Shown one piece after another: positions 9,175 through 16,655 of a DNA stretch of 64,000 bases. The number at the start of each line of letters is the position of its first letter. The stretch's first letter is position 1. The translations under genes and the position numbers were made by a program. The stretch is from contig JABXIS010000019.1 in assembly GCA_013372975.1 (NCBI GenBank), forward strand, positions 22,743 through 86,742, read 5' to 3'. Origin of the DNA: Alphaproteobacteria bacterium. Lineage in GTDB: Bacteria > Pseudomonadota > Alphaproteobacteria > Sphingomonadales > Kordiimonadaceae. Below the pieces are notes generated by a model. That model was given only the letters and a program-made list of their open reading frames with translations, had not been told where the DNA came from and ran no database searches.

Positions 9175-10629
9175 TTAAATCCCCGCCATGCAGAGATATT
9201 TTACTTCAACATAATCTTCGATACCGTAGCGTGAGCCCTCGCGACCGAGGCCGGATTGCTTCACGCCACCAAATGGCGCCACTTCAGTTGACAGGATACC
9301 TGTATTTATACCGACCATGCCATACTCAAGCGCCTCCGCCACACGCCAAACGCGGGACAGATTGTTGGCATAGAAATAAGAGGCCAAACCAAATTCCGTG
9401 TCGTTTGCTTGCGCCACAACGTCAGCTTCGTCACTGAAACGGAACACAGGCGCCACAGGGCCAAAGGTTTCCTCGCGGGCCACCTTCATCTCTTTGGTAA
9501 CATTTTTCAGAAGAGTTGGCTCGAAGAAGCTACCGCCCTTTTGATGCCGCTTGCCGCCTGCAACAAGTTCGGCACCTTTCGACAGTGCGTCGGCAATATG
9601 GTCTTCCACTTTTTCAAGGGCTTCAATATTGATAAGCGGCCCCTGCACAACACCATCCTCCGCACCATCACCTACTTTCATTTCAGCGACTTTAGCAGCC
9701 AGCTTTTCAACGAAGGTGTCATATACGCCATCCTGTACATACATACGGTTTGCGCATACACACGTCTGCCCTGAATTACGATATTTGGACGCCATAGCGC
9801 CTTCAACTGCGGCATCAAGATCAGCATCGTCAAATACGATGAACGGCGCGTTACCCCCCAATTCCAGCGATACCTTCTTGATATCATCTGAACACTGACG
9901 CATCAAAACGCGCCCTACTTCGGTGGACCCTGTGAAGGTTAACTTGCGCACGGCCTCATTGGCGCACATCTCGCCACCGATGTCGCGCGATTTGGTACCT
10001 ACCACAACATTCAAGAGCCCCTTGGGCAAACCTGCGCGTTCAGCCAACTCGGCCAATGCAAGCGCAGAAAGCGGTGTCTCTGCAGCCGGTTTAACGATAA
10101 CAGGACAACCAACTGCAAGCGCGGGCGCCACCTTACGAGTGATCATGGCATTAGGAAAATTCCACGGCGTAATTGCCGCCACGACGCCAATCGCTTGCTT
10201 TAATACAATAATTCTCTTGTCCGCCTGATGCTGGGGAATTACATCGCCATACAGGCGCTTACCCTCTTCCGCGAACCACTCAATAAAGCTGGCACCATAA
10301 GCGATTTCACCACGCGCCTCGGCAAGTGGCTTACCCATCTCTGCCGTCAATATCTGAGCCAGGTCCTCTTGCGCTTCCATGATCAGCTGATACCAGCGCT
10401 TCAGAATCTTTGACCGGTCATTCGCCACACGGCCACGCCAATCAACAAAGGCAGCTTCGGCAGCCTCGATCGCACGGCGGGTTTCTTCGGCGCCCATGTT
10501 TGGCAAGGATGCCAGCACCTCGCCTGTCGCTGGATTGGTAACATTGAAAGTTTCGCCGCTATCCGCACCAACCCAGGAGCCATCAATATAGCCAGCATTC
10601 TTCAACAGACCACGATCCGATAAATGCAT
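9175..10629 (-). CDS. gabD: NAD(P)-dependent succinate-semialdehyde dehydrogenase type aldehyde dehydrogenase
   Basis: This 484-residue aldehyde dehydrogenase would finish the pathway by oxidising succinate semialdehyde, made from GABA, to succinate. ITPWNFPNAM (153-162) and the nucleotide-binding FTGSTEVGR (232-240) are present. The general-base glutamate E256 lies in SLELGGNAP and the nucleophile C290 in SGQTC, which is the GabD pattern. I start at the ATG at 10629, because the 17 extra codons to 10680 are not family-like. It is the first gene of the minus arm. Its promoter region carries the TGTGATCACA palindrome at 10736, with a TTGACA hexamer 12 nt further upstream. Other short omega-semialdehydes are possible substrates. 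Confidence 0.88.
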   Translation of the reverse strand: MHLSDRGLLKNAGYIDGSWVGADSGETFNVTNPATGEVLASLPNMGAEETRRAIEAAEAAFVDWRGRVANDRSKILKRWYQLIMEAQEDLAQILTAEMGKPLAEARGEIAYGASFIEWFAEEGKRLYGDVIPQHQADKRIIVLKQAIGVVAAITPWNFPNAMITRKVAPALAVGCPVIVKPAAETPLSALALAELAERAGLPKGLLNVVVGTKSRDIGGEMCANEAVRKLTFTGSTEVGRVLMRQCSDDIKKVSLELGGNAPFIVFDDADLDAAVEGAMASKYRNSGQTCVCANRMYVQDGVYDTFVEKLAAKVAEMKVGDGAEDGVVQGPLINIEALEKVEDHIADALSKGAELVAGGKRHQKGGSFFEPTLLKNVTKEMKVAREETFGPVAPVFRFSDEADVVAQANDTEFGLASYFYANNLSRVWRVAEALEYGMVGINTGILSTEVAPFGGVKQSGLGREGSRYGIEDYVEVKYLCMAGI

Positions 10630-10735
10630 TTTTCTTTCATCCCACAAACAATGAGCAAAGCCACCAACCCAGCAGCGCATTACTCACCACAATACGCAAT
10701 TCGGTTAACAACACAGCCTTCCAAGCGCTCCGCAA

Positions 10736-10745
10736 TGTGATCACA
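10736..10745. promoter_or_regulatory. Candidate operator TGTGATCACA (gabD side)
   Basis: Perfect 10-bp palindrome in the context AATGTGATCACAAAA, 107 bp upstream of the aldehyde dehydrogenase start. An identical copy sits on the other side of the divergent region and two more flank the agmatinase-like gene. The lack of a spacer argues against a CRP site, which would be TGTGA-N6-TCACA. Confidence 0.65.
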
Positions 10746-10880
10746 AAATATAGATGCTGTCAACATCCCCAAACTGCATTTTAACGAAACTCGCCATGTG
10801 AAATAGCAGAAAATCTATATTTATAAAGAAATTCCATTATTGACGATGAGTAAATTGCTTTCTTGACGACACGTCATTTT

Positions 10881-10890
10881 TGTGATCACA
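10881..10890. promoter_or_regulatory. Candidate operator TGTGATCACA (oxidase side)
   Basis: Perfect 10-bp palindrome in the context TTTTTGTGATCACATTATC, 60 bp upstream of the proposed TTG start of the plus-arm FAD oxidase. It would lie inside the coding frame if the earlier TTG at 10863 were used, which supports the later start. Confidence 0.65.
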
Positions 10891-10949
10891 TTATCTCAAG
10901 TTTATTGCTTTTGGTGCATGCAGTGCACCGGATTTCTAAAGGTGTAATC

Positions 10950-12239
10950 TTGGCACAACAGATTGAACATACCGGCTCATTCTATGCAGCCACCGCGAAC
11001 CAGACATTGGACCGCCCCGCTCTCTCTGGCGACATTGAAGCTGATATTTGCATCGTTGGCGCTGGCTTCACAGGCATGGTCACAGGCTTGACTTTGTCTG
11101 AGCTTGGTTATGATGTGGTAATTCTGGAAGGTGCCAAGGTGGGCTGGGGCGCTTCGGGCCGCAATGGCGGCCAGATCATCAATGGCTTCAGCCGTGAAAT
11201 TGGCTATATCGAGGAAGTGGCTGGCCCAGAAGGAGCCAAGGCACTAGCCTCCCTTGCGCTTGAGGGCGGCAATGTCATTCGCGAGCTGGTTTCCCGCTAC
11301 GGCATCCAGTGTGACCTTAAATACGGCTCTGTGCTTGCTGCCTATACAGACAAACAGGTCCGCAGCCTGGGCGAAACAAAAGCGATGTGGGAATCACGCG
11401 GCAGAAACGGCATTGAGATGCTGGATCGCCGGACGATCCGCGATCATGTGGGTACTGACAAATATGTTGGTGGCTGGATCGACCATAAAGGTGGTCACAT
11501 CCACCCGCTCAACCTGGTGCAAGGCGAAGCGGCTGCGGCCGAATCCAAAGGCGCTCGAATTTTCGAACAAACCCGTGTCGTACGGGTTGATCACCATCTG
11601 AATACACCAGTTGTGCACACGGAAGGCGGTTCGGTTACAGCCCGTTCTGTTGTTCTGGCAGGTAATGCTTATCTCGGTAAAACCGTGAAACAGCTCTACC
11701 CCAAAATCTTGCCCGCCAGTACCCAGATCATCGTAACCGAACCGCTTTCCGATTCCTTGGCCAAGGAAATTCTGCCTACAGACATGTGCGTTGAAGATGC
11801 CAATTATGTACTCGATTACTTCAGGCTCACGGCTGACAAGAGACTGCTTTTTGGCGGCGGTACTGTTTATGGCGGTGCAGACATCAAAGATGTTGAGAAA
11901 GCACTTCGTCCCAATATGGAAAAGCTCTTCCCAATGGCCAAGGACCTGAAGGTCGACTATGGCTGGCAGGGCAACATAGCACTGACGTGGTCGCGCCTGC
12001 CCCATGTGGGCCGACTTGGCAAAAGTACTTATTTTGCCCATGGCTACAGCGGCCACGGCGTAACCAGCTCGCATATGATGGGGCGCTTGCTCGCGCATGC
12101 ACTTCACGGCGATGCCAGCCATTTCGATGTCTTTGAAGGGATGCCTGCAAGAAGCTTCCCCGGTGGGCAGCTTCTTAGTGTACCATTGAGCACGTTGGGA
12201 TGCTGGTGGTATTCGCTTAGAGATAAACTGGGCGTTTAG
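10950..12239 (+). CDS. FAD-dependent amine oxidase, PuuB-type, copy 2
   Basis: This DAO-fold flavoprotein is the paralogue of the oxidase at 6496. It is predicted to oxidise a gamma-glutamylated polyamine to the corresponding aldehyde. It has the FAD loop IVGAGFTG near the N-terminus, the GWGASGRNGGQ motif, the conserved EPLSDSLAKEILP and DYFRLTADKRLLFGG segments and the C-terminal GYSGHGVTSSH. I choose a TTG start at 10950 (430 codons): AAAGGTG lies 6 nt before it, the resulting N-terminus matches the paralogue, and earlier in-frame TTG or GTG codons would run through the operator at 10881. It opens the plus arm, followed 30 nt later by the membrane-protein gene. Confidence 0.87.
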   Translation: MAQQIEHTGSFYAATANQTLDRPALSGDIEADICIVGAGFTGMVTGLTLSELGYDVVILEGAKVGWGASGRNGGQIINGFSREIGYIEEVAGPEGAKALASLALEGGNVIRELVSRYGIQCDLKYGSVLAAYTDKQVRSLGETKAMWESRGRNGIEMLDRRTIRDHVGTDKYVGGWIDHKGGHIHPLNLVQGEAAAAESKGARIFEQTRVVRVDHHLNTPVVHTEGGSVTARSVVLAGNAYLGKTVKQLYPKILPASTQIIVTEPLSDSLAKEILPTDMCVEDANYVLDYFRLTADKRLLFGGGTVYGGADIKDVEKALRPNMEKLFPMAKDLKVDYGWQGNIALTWSRLPHVGRLGKSTYFAHGYSGHGVTSSHMMGRLLAHALHGDASHFDVFEGMPARSFPGGQLLSVPLSTLGCWWYSLRDKLGV

Positions 12240-12269
12240 CCCGAAGGTGGGACTGTGGGGAATATTTCG

Positions 12270-13109
12270 ATGACGGCAGAGCGGCGCATTTTAGGCCTGA
12301 AACCGGAAAGCTTGTTTCAGCTTTTTAAATACACGATATACACGCTGATTTTTTTCAATCTGATCTATTTCCTGCGTGAGGAATATCTAGCGACCGCAGC
12401 CCGCTTCCCGGAAGGCGTCGGCTTTGGCATGCTGATTGATGCCTTTTCACAGTCCACCGACTCATTCGCCTGGCTCGTTCTACTTCTCGCTTTCGAGCTT
12501 GAAACCTATGTGATCCCCGATGAAAAGCTTAAAGGTGCTGTAAAGTGGGGCCTCAATATCGTTGCAGGCATTTGTTATGTTCTGATCACGCAAGCCCTTA
12601 TTGGTTATATCAACCACTGGGAAGTTATCACGGAATTCTCGCCTTATGCAGGTGTGGCGTGTAGCGTTGCGGGAACTGATGCGACGCTTGCCGTCGATCT
12701 TTATGAGTTCCTGCCCCTTACCACAGAGAATTGTGGGCAACTTGCCACTAACCAGACCTTCTACAACGCGGGCCTCAATAGCTTTGCAACTGCCGAAATG
12801 GCACCTGAACTCTATAATCTTGCACTGACCGATGTAGTGAATGCCTCAACCTGGCTGCTGATCGTCGTCGTGCTTTGGATCGACATTTTCCTGCAGTTGC
12901 GCGGTGAACTGACAGCCCGCCTCTATAAATGGAATGGCGCTGTTAAGGCTGTTCTTTACCTAACCCTGATCGCCTGCTGCTCCTATTGGGCGTGGCTTGG
13001 TGATTTCATGGGCTTCTGGGATGCTCTTCTCTGGATTTTGGCCTTCTTCTTTATCGAGCTGAACCTCTTCAAGTGGCATTCCAGTGAAGAAGCGGAGGTC
13101 GCGGCATGA
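12270..13109 (+). CDS. Six-helix membrane protein of unknown function in the polyamine operon
   Basis: I do not recognise this 279-residue protein. Hydrophobic segments near residues 20-38, 63-83, 94-116, 193-210, 224-243 and 246-266 predict six membrane helices. A long loop at about 117-190 contains two cysteines (C131, C155) that could pair if the loop is periplasmic. The N- and C-termini are hydrophilic and the tail is acidic. The ATG at 12270 is preferred to a GTG at 12255 because TGGGGAAT precedes it. Its stop overlaps the start of the PuuD-type gene (ATGA), so it is translated together with a pathway enzyme. Roles in amine import, sensing or anchoring the enzymes are possible but unproven. 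Confidence 0.8.
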   Translation: MTAERRILGLKPESLFQLFKYTIYTLIFFNLIYFLREEYLATAARFPEGVGFGMLIDAFSQSTDSFAWLVLLLAFELETYVIPDEKLKGAVKWGLNIVAGICYVLITQALIGYINHWEVITEFSPYAGVACSVAGTDATLAVDLYEFLPLTTENCGQLATNQTFYNAGLNSFATAEMAPELYNLALTDVVNASTWLLIVVVLWIDIFLQLRGELTARLYKWNGAVKAVLYLTLIACCSYWAWLGDFMGFWDALLWILAFFFIELNLFKWHSSEEAEVAA

Positions 13110-13855
13110 AACCGATTGTAGCCATTATTTGCGATACCTCGAAGCAAGGCCCGCATATGTATCATCAGGTTGGCGATAAATATGTCGAAGCACTTGTGCG
13201 CTGTGCTGATGTAACACCGGTCCTGATCCCGGCGCTTGATGAACCCGTTACAGCTGAAGAAATTTTCGCCATCGCCGACGGCATCCTGTTTACCGGCGGA
13301 TACAGCAACATCCAACGCCACCACTATGGTGAAGCGGATGCACCCGAAGGTGAGCATGAGGACCCACGCCGCGACAAAAACACATTGCGGATGGTGGCTG
13401 CGGTCTTGGAAGCAGGTGTTCCCATGCTGGGGATTTGCCGCGGCCTGCAGGAACTGAACGTAGCCATGGGCGGTACGCTCTATCCACGCGTTCATGAAAT
13501 TGAAGGCCGCATGGACCATCGGGAAGACAAAAACGCCCCAGTGGACGTGCAGTATGGCCCAGCCCACGCGGTTTCCGTTCGTGATGGCGGCATGCTGCAT
13601 GCCATCACCGGCGAAACCCGCTTTGATGTGAACACAGTGCACGGCCAAGCCATCCGGGATGTTGCCCCCGCCCTTGCGGTAGAAGCCGTGGCAGACGATG
13701 AAACCATCGAAGCCGTATCAGTGATTGATGCCAAAGCATTTGCCCTTGCAGTGCAGTGGCACCCGGAATGGAAAGCCTGGGAAGACAAGCAATCCACAAA
13801 GATTTTCCAAGCGTTCGGCAATGCCGTGCGCGCCCATAAAGCTAACCGAAGCTAA
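13106..13855 (+). CDS. puuD: Gamma-glutamyl-gamma-aminobutyrate hydrolase (PuuD type)
   Basis: This class I glutamine-amidotransferase-fold hydrolase releases glutamate and GABA from gamma-glutamyl-GABA. In the 249-residue chain the nucleophile is C111 in LGICRGLQELN, and the catalytic pair is H219/E221 in QWHPEW. The TGGYSNIQRHHYGE segment near 63-76 is characteristic of PuuD-like proteins rather than of GMP or carbamoyl-phosphate synthetase amidotransferases. It overlaps the preceding membrane-protein gene by 4 nt and is followed by a second PuuA-like ligase, which supports the gamma-glutamyl route. Confidence 0.92.
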   Translation: MKPIVAIICDTSKQGPHMYHQVGDKYVEALVRCADVTPVLIPALDEPVTAEEIFAIADGILFTGGYSNIQRHHYGEADAPEGEHEDPRRDKNTLRMVAAVLEAGVPMLGICRGLQELNVAMGGTLYPRVHEIEGRMDHREDKNAPVDVQYGPAHAVSVRDGGMLHAITGETRFDVNTVHGQAIRDVAPALAVEAVADDETIEAVSVIDAKAFALAVQWHPEWKAWEDKQSTKIFQAFGNAVRAHKANRS

Positions 13856-13869
13856 CAAAGAGGACAGTA

Positions 13870-13885
13870 GGCCCAGCAATGGGCC
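13870..13885 (+). other. Short hairpin with GCAA loop upstream of the second PuuA-like gene
   Basis: GGCCCA and TGGGCC form a perfect 6-bp stem closed by a GCAA tetraloop, 15 nt before the ATG at 13901. No strong ribosome-binding site is visible between stem and start. The structure may modulate translation or mRNA stability. No T-run follows, so it is not a terminator. Confidence 0.4.
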
Positions 13886-13900
13886 CTGCATTGGTGATCC

Positions 13901-15262
13901 ATGTATGATGCAAAGCGCATCGAAGAGCTGGATAACTGGCTGAAAGCCGAAAACATTGACGACATCGAATGTATGGTGGCGGACAACGCGGGTATCGCCC
14001 GCGGCAAGTCCATGCCCCGCGTCAAATTTATTGAAGGTTTGAAATCACGAGGCCTCAAGCTGCCCGAGCCTGTTTTCGGCCTGACCATCACGGGCGATTA
14101 CGCCCTGAATGACCATCTGGTAGAAACCGAACGTGATGTCATCCTGATGCCTGATCTGGACACGCTGTGCATGACACCGTGGCAACCAGAGCCGACGGCG
14201 GCTGTAATCTGCGATGCAGAGCTGGAAAACGGTGATCCTTGCGTATTTTCGCCTCGTCAGGTGCTGAAGAACGTTCTGAAACTGTATGAGGACGAAGGCT
14301 GGCAACCAATCGTTGCTCCTGAGTTCGAATTTTACCTGATCGACCGGCAAGAAGATGTGGAATCTTCGCCAATTTCCCCTGTCGGTGCCTCAGGCAGAAG
14401 GGATGTGGGCTCTGCCCCCTATTCCATCGACAGTTTGGACGAATATGCCGCCTATTTCGATGATGTGTATGACGCGTGCGAGGCACAGCGCATCGATGTG
14501 GATGAATTGATCCATGAAGCTGGCCCCGCACAATTTGAGTTCAACGTGACACACGGCCCGGCCCTTCAGGTTGCGGATCAGTCCTTCCTGTTCAAGCGCA
14601 TCCTCCGGGCTATTGCTATCCGACACAATATGTTCTGTACCTTCATGGCCAGCCCATACCCGGATAGCTACGGCAGCGCAATGCACATTCACCAGTCCGT
14701 AGTCGACATCAAAACTGGCAAAAACATCTTCGCAAATGAGGACGGCAGCCATTCTGACCTGTTCCTCAGCCATATCGCTGGCCTGCAGAAATACCTGCAT
14801 GAATCCATGCCTTTGTTTGCGCCATTCGTGAACAGCTACCGCCGTTTCTCATTGGCGTGGTCAGCGCCTACCAATACCCACTGGAGCCGGGAGAACCGCT
14901 CAGTTGGCTTGCGCGTACCAAGCGGCCCCAAAGAAGCGCGGCGCATTGAAAACCGTATTGCAGGCTCCGATGTGAACCCCTATTTCGCGATCGCAACCTC
15001 GCTGGCATGTGGTTACATCGGCATGAAAGAAGGTCTTGAGCCTTCTCCTGAATTCAAGGGTTCCGCCTATGAAACGCGCGGCAAGGCGCTTCCACGCCAC
15101 TTCCTTGAAGGCATGAAGAACATGCGCCGCTCCAAAGCGATCAAAGAAGTTTTCGGTGAGGCCTTCGTGGAAACCTATCTCGATGCCAAGGAAATGGAAT
15201 ATGACAGCTATTCATCTGTTCTAAGCCCTTGGGAAACAAAATATCTTTTGCTTACGGTGTAA
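13901..15262 (+). CDS. puuA: Glutamine-synthetase-family gamma-glutamylputrescine ligase (PuuA-like), copy 2
   Basis: This 453-residue ATP-dependent ligase should make gamma-glutamylputrescine from glutamate and putrescine, the first step of the Puu route. It has the N-terminal CMVADNAGIARGKSMP segment, the catalytic PEFEFYLIDRQED, the AQFEFNVTHG and SAMHIHQSV blocks and the RRIENRIAGSDVNPY region of the glutamine synthetase fold. It lies after puuD and 3 nt before the aminotransferase gene. The match to experimentally known PuuA proteins looks closer here than for the copy at 7815, but that is judged by eye. The symbol is given on family and context. Confidence 0.88.
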   Translation: MYDAKRIEELDNWLKAENIDDIECMVADNAGIARGKSMPRVKFIEGLKSRGLKLPEPVFGLTITGDYALNDHLVETERDVILMPDLDTLCMTPWQPEPTAAVICDAELENGDPCVFSPRQVLKNVLKLYEDEGWQPIVAPEFEFYLIDRQEDVESSPISPVGASGRRDVGSAPYSIDSLDEYAAYFDDVYDACEAQRIDVDELIHEAGPAQFEFNVTHGPALQVADQSFLFKRILRAIAIRHNMFCTFMASPYPDSYGSAMHIHQSVVDIKTGKNIFANEDGSHSDLFLSHIAGLQKYLHESMPLFAPFVNSYRRFSLAWSAPTNTHWSRENRSVGLRVPSGPKEARRIENRIAGSDVNPYFAIATSLACGYIGMKEGLEPSPEFKGSAYETRGKALPRHFLEGMKNMRRSKAIKEVFGEAFVETYLDAKEMEYDSYSSVLSPWETKYLLLTV

Positions 15263-15265
15263 GTT

Positions 15266-16645
15266 ATGAACGAACAATCAAATCGCACGAAATACTGGCA
15301 AAGCCAGGACGCAGACCATCACCTTCACCCTTTCACATCGCATCCGGCGCTGCGTGAGCGCGGCGTCCGTATGATCACCGGTGCCAAGGGTATCTATCTT
15401 GAAGATAGCGAAGGCGAGAAGATCCTCGATGCCATGGCGGGTCTCTGGTGCACACAGATCGGCTATGGTAATGAAGAAATGGTAGAAACTGCGGCGGATG
15501 CCATGCGCAACCTCAGCTACTACAACCTCTTTTTCATGACGTCGAATCCTTACGCTACCGAGCTTGCCGCCAAGATCGCTGAGAAGACGCCAGGTGATGT
15601 CAATCAGGTGCTGTTTGCCTGCTCCGGCTCTGAAGCAGTTGATAGCGCGTACAAGCTGGTAAAATATTACTGGAACCTGAAGGGCCAGCCAAACCGCAAA
15701 CAGTTCATTGCGCGCGAACGGGCTTACCATGGTTCTACAACGGTGGCAGCGTCTCTTTCCGGCCTTACGGGCATGCATCCGCAGTTTGATCTGCCACTTG
15801 AGGGTATCCACCATGTGGGCCCGACGCCTCATCACTACAAATTTGGCGGTGATCTCTCGGAAGAAGACTTCTGCGACCAGTGTGTTCAGGCAATCGAAGA
15901 CAAAATCCTCGAGCTAGGCCCTGAGAATGTGGCAGCTTTTGTTGGCGAGCCTGTCATGGGTGCCGGCGGCATGATGCCGCCACCTGAAGGTTATTGGCCC
16001 AAGGTTGAAGCGCTTTGCCGAAAATATGGCATCCTCCTTTGGTGTGATGAAGTGATCACCGGCTGGGGCCGCACAGGCGAATGGTTCGGTTCCACCTATT
16101 ACGGTATCCAACCTGACATCATCACCATGGCGAAAGGCCTTTCATCAGGCTATCAGCCGATTTCCGCCGTTGCGCTCGGTGGTGATATCGCCACTCAAAT
16201 CGCGAAAAGCGATGAAGAGATGGTTCATGGCTTCACCTATTCTGGGCACCCGGTAGCCTGTGCCGTTGCACTGAAGAACATCGAAATCATGGAACGCGAC
16301 GGGCTTGTGGCCACTGATGCCGCAAAAGCCCGCATCGCTTACTTCCAGGAAAAGCTGCAAACCCTTGCCGACCATCCGCTGGTCGGTCAGGTGCGCGGTG
16401 TTGGCATGCTTGGTGGGCTTGAGCTCGTAAAAGACAAGGCTACCAAAGAGCCGTTTGATCCTGCACTCGACGTTGGCTTCAAATGCCGTGAACATTGCTT
16501 TGGCAACGGACTGATCATGCGCGCTGTGGGCGACAGCATGATCCTGTGTCCGCCGCTCGTGATCACCGATGATGAAATAGATGAGCTTGTCACCAAGGCG
16601 CGCCTGGCGCTTGACCTGACAGCCAAACAGATTGGCGTGATGTAG
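15266..16645 (+). CDS. Class III aminotransferase (putrescine/diamine or GABA:pyruvate type)
   Basis: This 459-residue PLP aminotransferase has HPFTSHPALRERG near the N-terminus, CSGSEAVDSA (119-128), the cofactor aspartate D261 in WCDEV and the aldimine lysine K290 in ITMAKGLSSGYQP. This pattern is shared by SpuC-like putrescine:pyruvate aminotransferases and by GABA:pyruvate enzymes. It sits 3 nt after the PuuA-like ligase gene and 10 nt before the aldehyde dehydrogenase gene, so it is certainly within the operon. It could act directly on putrescine, bypassing glutamylation, or on GABA released by PuuD. The sequence does not decide between them. Confidence 0.9.
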   Translation: MNEQSNRTKYWQSQDADHHLHPFTSHPALRERGVRMITGAKGIYLEDSEGEKILDAMAGLWCTQIGYGNEEMVETAADAMRNLSYYNLFFMTSNPYATELAAKIAEKTPGDVNQVLFACSGSEAVDSAYKLVKYYWNLKGQPNRKQFIARERAYHGSTTVAASLSGLTGMHPQFDLPLEGIHHVGPTPHHYKFGGDLSEEDFCDQCVQAIEDKILELGPENVAAFVGEPVMGAGGMMPPPEGYWPKVEALCRKYGILLWCDEVITGWGRTGEWFGSTYYGIQPDIITMAKGLSSGYQPISAVALGGDIATQIAKSDEEMVHGFTYSGHPVACAVALKNIEIMERDGLVATDAAKARIAYFQEKLQTLADHPLVGQVRGVGMLGGLELVKDKATKEPFDPALDVGFKCREHCFGNGLIMRAVGDSMILCPPLVITDDEIDELVTKARLALDLTAKQIGVM

Positions 16646-16655
16646 GGAGTTTGCC

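Larger units (their letters stand above)
10630..10949. promoter_or_regulatory. Divergent control region between the two polyamine operons
   Basis: This roughly 320-base gap carries no gene and is AT-rich in its centre. It holds two copies of the palindrome TGTGATCACA (10736-10745 and 10881-10890), 145 bp apart. On the minus strand TTGACA (complement of 10758-10763) lies exactly 12 nt before the left copy. On the plus strand TTGACG (10863-10868) lies exactly 12 nt before the right copy. Each pair has the same geometry, with the palindrome where a -10 element would be expected. A further inverted repeat, TGACG-ACA-CGTCA, spans 10864-10876. Confidence 0.65.

Noticed and set aside
10736..10890. 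TGTGATCACA as CRP/FNR binding half-sites
   Set aside because: A CRP site needs TGTGA-N6-TCACA; here the arms are adjacent with no spacer, so a different regulator family is more likely.
10863..10949. Upstream TTG start for the plus-arm FAD oxidase
   Set aside because: It would place the operator inside the coding region and add a segment absent from the paralogue; the TTG at 10950 has AAAGGTG before it.
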